Positions 62,254 to 64,000 of a DNA stretch of 64,000 nucleotides are shown piece after piece; the first letter of the stretch is position 1, and every line of letters starts with the position of its first letter. The stretch covers positions 186,001 to 250,000 of the forward strand of contig CAJJPX010000001.1 in NCBI GenBank assembly GCA_905193755.1, written 5' to 3'. Origin of the DNA: an uncultured Clostridium sp. (GTDB taxonomy: Bacteria; Bacillota_I; Bacilli_A; RF39; UBA660). A program made the position numbers and the translations under genes. The notes beneath the pieces are model-generated. The model ran no database searches. It worked only from the letters and a program-made list of their open reading frames with translations, and was not told the DNA's origin.

Positions 62254-62489
62254 GAAGTGCCTGAGGCTAGGTGTCACCAAAGTTATTTTTTCTCTTCAGG
62301 GGGGATAATACGGAGGGGATATTGTATGAGTAAAAAGGATTTTTTGATAGGTATATTACTTGTTATTATTATCTTGTTACTTTTTATAATAATTTTATTA
62401 ATTTTTTTAAATTAATAAAAACACCTAACTCACTTTGTAGTTAGGTATTACAACAACGTGATACCTAGCCCACAGGGGGCAGGTGCTTC
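62254..62489. repeat. Complementary 5' and 3' elements flanking the hydrophobic-peptide ORF
   Basis: GAAGTGCCTG at 62254-62263 can pair with CAGGTGCTTC at 62480-62489 (two G-U), and GGCTAGGTGTCAC at 62265-62277 with GTGATACCTAGCC at 62458-62470. In the plus-strand RNA the two ends can thus fold onto each other over about 23 pairs with one bulge of about nine bases. The antisense RNA carries nearly the same sequence as the 5' element. Confidence 0.8.
62326..62415 (+). CDS. 29-residue hydrophobic peptide, putative type I toxin
   Basis: ATG at 62326 with GGAGGGG seven bases upstream. The peptide starts MSKKDFLIGILLV and is then made almost only of Ile, Leu, Val and Phe, ending FLN: a single membrane helix with a short charged cytoplasmic start. 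A longer in-frame extension to 62218 crosses the structured leader and is not a gene. Size, composition, complementary mRNA ends and a facing small antisense RNA match known type I toxins (TxpA, BsrG, Fst types) in arrangement, not in sequence. Holin-like or regulatory membrane peptides are alternatives. Confidence 0.6.
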   Translation: MSKKDFLIGILLVIIILLLFIIILLIFLN

Positions 62490-62494
62490 ACTAA
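62416..62494 (-). ncRNA. Putative antisense RNA (antitoxin) opposite the peptide mRNA 3' end
   Basis: Minus-strand transcript of about 75-80 bases. Promoter TTTACA, 18 bases, TAGACT lies upstream (62500-62530). The RNA would begin AGTGAAGCACC, fold a 5' hairpin (GTGA...ACCT.CCC / GGG..AGGT..TCAC, loop CCTGT), and end in hairpin ACCTAACT/AGTTAGGT (62423-62446) with GTTTTTATT as terminator. It overlaps the 3' untranslated part of the toxin-like mRNA. Confidence 0.6.
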
Positions 62495-62535
62495 TAATAG
62501 TCTATCACATTTTAATATATATTGTAAATAATTTA

Positions 62536-62562
62536 TAAAAAAGAAGTATACACTTCTTAATT
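62536..62562 (-). terminator. Terminator after the DUF285 surface-protein gene
   Basis: Perfect minus-strand stem AAGAAGTG(T)/(A)CACTTCTT-type (AAGAAGTATACACTTCTT), then six T. Confidence 0.8.
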
Positions 62563-64000
62563 ATTCTTCAATGTAAAGTAGCCTGGACTACTAGTGCCTC
62601 CATCTATTCTAGCATATGTTTTATCAACAAATGAACTATTATATTTAGTACCAGCACCACCTACTAAATTAGGTGAATTTTCAAACATATTATAATCATC
62701 AGTTACATTTGTTGTTACAAATTTATCACTTACATATATATGCTTTAAATTGCTAGAATCACTAAACATAAATTTCATATCAGTAACTTTGCTTGTATCA
62801 AAATTACTTACATCAATCTCATAAACATGGCTTCTATAAAACATATATTTCATATTAGTAACTTTACTTGTATTAAAATTTTCTAAACCTTTTATTTCAG
62901 TAGCATAACTACTTTCAAACATATAACTCATATTAGTTACATTGCTTGTATCAAAACTACTTACATCTAGTGATTTTGCATGGCAGTAATTACCAAACAT
63001 AGATGCCATATTAATAACTTTGCTTGTATTAAATTTTTCTAAACCTTTTATTTCAACAGCTTGACTATTATTAAACATTTCCTCCATAGTTGTAACATTA
63101 CTTGTATCAAAATTACTTAAGTCTAAAGTAGTAGCATTAGAACCACCAAACATATAACTCATATTAGTTACATTGCTTGTATCAAAACTGCTTAAGTCTA
63201 ATACTTTTGCTTTACTTTGATAAAACATTAAAGACATTGATGTAACTGGTTCATTATTTATATATGTACACAATTTAGAAGTTACAGGATTTGTACTTTC
63301 TTTATCAGTAAGAAAAACACTCCACCCATTATCAATGTTTTGAAGAATTATCATATCATCGTCACTAGTGGCATCATAATTTGGTGCATATTCTTGTTTA
63401 TATTTATAAGTATATTGTCCATTAACATACTCTGTTCCTTGTACCATTTCTCCATCAAATGTACAATATATTGGAGTATTTTCTACATATTCATTTATTC
63501 CTAAAACTCCAGTAAAGCTTTTACCTTGATTATAGTTTTGATCAGCATTTGTTTCTTTGAAAGTTATTGTTATATTATATTTATGAGTAATGTTTGGTTC
63601 TATTGAAACATTCTCTTTTACTTTAATTCTCTTAATTAGTGTACTTGATAAAGATTCACACGTTCCTTCCTCTACTCCATTTGCATTTAACCTCGTACAT
63701 GTAGCTTCAATTACCATTTCATCTTTAATTATTTCATTTGCTAATTCTTGCCATACTAAGTTGTATGATGTATTTAAAGTACCAGTATTCTTAACACTTA
63801 CTTCTTTTGTAATAGTTGCTCCTGGTTTTATGTTATTCATTATTATTTCTGGCCCATCAGTATAAGTAAGTTCCAACGTACCTGTTTGAACTACTTGTTC
63901 TTTTACATCTTTATTAACTATAGTTGCTGTAAAGTACGCATAACTAAATCCAACTGTAGCCAAAAATAAAAATACTATTCCTATGCCATATAACATCTTT
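62557..64000 (-). CDS. DUF285/BspA-type repeat surface protein (5' end at or beyond window edge)
   Basis: At least 479 residues. The first ATG in view is at 63996, but the codon before it is AAG and the frame stays open, so the real start, with a few basic residues, may lie outside the window. An N-terminal hydrophobic segment ('GIVFLFLATVGFSYAYF') leads into a TasA/camelysin-like beta domain (about 30-175). From about 245 on, seven or so DUF285 repeats follow ('FDTSNVTNMSYMF', 'FNTSKVTNMKYMF'). No LPXTG is seen. Such proteins lie on the cell surface and bind host or matrix partners. A signal peptidase SipW-type maturation is possible. Confidence 0.82.
   Translation of the reverse strand, partial: KMLYGIGIVFLFLATVGFSYAYFTATIVNKDVKEQVVQTGTLELTYTDGPEIIMNNIKPGATITKEVSVKNTGTLNTSYNLVWQELANEIIKDEMVIEATCTRLNANGVEEGTCESLSSTLIKRIKVKENVSIEPNITHKYNITITFKETNADQNYNQGKSFTGVLGINEYVENTPIYCTFDGEMVQGTEYVNGQYTYKYKQEYAPNYDATSDDDMIILQNIDNGWSVFLTDKESTNPVTSKLCTYINNEPVTSMSLMFYQSKAKVLDLSSFDTSNVTNMSYMFGGSNATTLDLSNFDTSNVTTMEEMFNNSQAVEIKGLEKFNTSKVINMASMFGNYCHAKSLDVSSFDTSNVTNMSYMFESSYATEIKGLENFNTSKVTNMKYMFYRSHVYEIDVSNFDTSKVTDMKFMFSDSSNLKHIYVSDKFVTTNVTDDYNMFENSPNLVGGAGTKYNSSFVDKTYARIDGGTSSPGYFTLKNN

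Noticed and set aside
62218..62325. In-frame extension of the hydrophobic peptide to 65 residues
   Set aside because: The extension covers the promoter region and the structured 5' element; the ribosome site GGAGGGG supports the ATG at 62326.
62254..62489. The peptide locus as a MITE bounded by terminal inverted repeats
   Set aside because: No target-site duplication is visible at the edges, and promoter, ORF and terminator placement fits an RNA-regulated gene better; copy number in the genome would settle it.
1..64000. CRISPR arrays, insertion sequences, prophage or integrase genes
   Set aside because: None seen: no regularly spaced repeats, transposase motifs or phage genes in the window.

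Overview
The window is very AT-rich and reads as a chromosome segment of a low-G+C Gram-positive bacterium of the class Bacilli. Gene order matches Bacillus in several places: rodZ-like/pgsA/recA, gpsB next to rnpB, rpsP-khpA, ftsY-ylxM, and an ECF module followed by truA. Two independent markers show a spore former: a clear CotE coat protein and a complete gerA-type germinant receptor operon in A-C-B order. Short intergenic gaps, many overlapping start/stop codons and many AT-rich orphans suggest an uncultured, reduced-genome gut Bacilli lineage (RF39/RFN20/Erysipelotrichales-like). The lineage is inference; no rRNA is present to test it. The standard code fits all genes.

Layout. 1-5.4 kb: start of a GH31 glycosidase, a HerA-like ATPase, and an ecfA-ecfA-ecfT-truA operon whose two ATPases have lost catalytic motifs. 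5.5-10.3 kb: FNT channel, zinc-ribbon/TM2 protein, InlB-repeat protein, a frameshifted surface-protein remnant and a 627-residue orphan. 10.4-19.4 kb: DacA/DacF-type carboxypeptidase, S41 protease, a zinc-ribbon/SPFH membrane-stress cluster, a slipin, two small anchored proteins, ylxM and ftsY. 19.4-31.5 kb: RNase J on the plus strand, an HTH-metallophosphoesterase fusion, CPBP protease, DUF1003, tRNA-Ala(UGC), yvcK/glmR, a VanY-like protein without its zinc ligands, an Asn-rich DUF5684 protein, cysS, SOS-controlled recA and pgsA. 31.5-43.3 kb: rodZ-like gene, rnpB, gpsB, fmt, priA, MBL hydrolase, HAD nucleotidase, miaB, two zinc-ribbon membrane proteins (one carrying a thioredoxin domain) and uvrB. 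43.4-53.4 kb: C39-type peptidase, alpha/beta hydrolase, T-box-controlled trpS, SDR, thioredoxin-like protein, XRE membrane protein, J-domain protein, GdpP-like DHH phosphoesterase and cotE. 53.5-64 kb: ABC exporter behind a leader-peptide attenuator, an anchored protein, a membrane metallophosphoesterase, gerKA-gerKC-gerKB, rpsP-khpA and a third gene, a small locus resembling a type I toxin-antitoxin, and a DUF285/BspA-type surface protein.

Most genes run on the minus strand, in short operons closed by hairpin-plus-U terminators. Housekeeping (translation, DNA repair, secretion, envelope) dominates. Control signals that can be read directly are a Trp T-box, a LexA box at recA, several near-consensus sigma-A promoters with 17-base spacers, and a promoter-leader-ORF-terminator arrangement in front of an ABC exporter.

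The strongest candidates for something undescribed are: (1) the 62.25-62.5 kb locus, where a 29-residue hydrophobic peptide is flanked by complementary 5' and 3' elements and faced by a short antisense RNA; (2) the 30-codon leader and terminator before the ABC exporter; (3) the ECF module with eroded motors; (4) a VanY-family pseudoenzyme; (5) a pair of zinc-ribbon membrane proteins, one fused to a thioredoxin domain.
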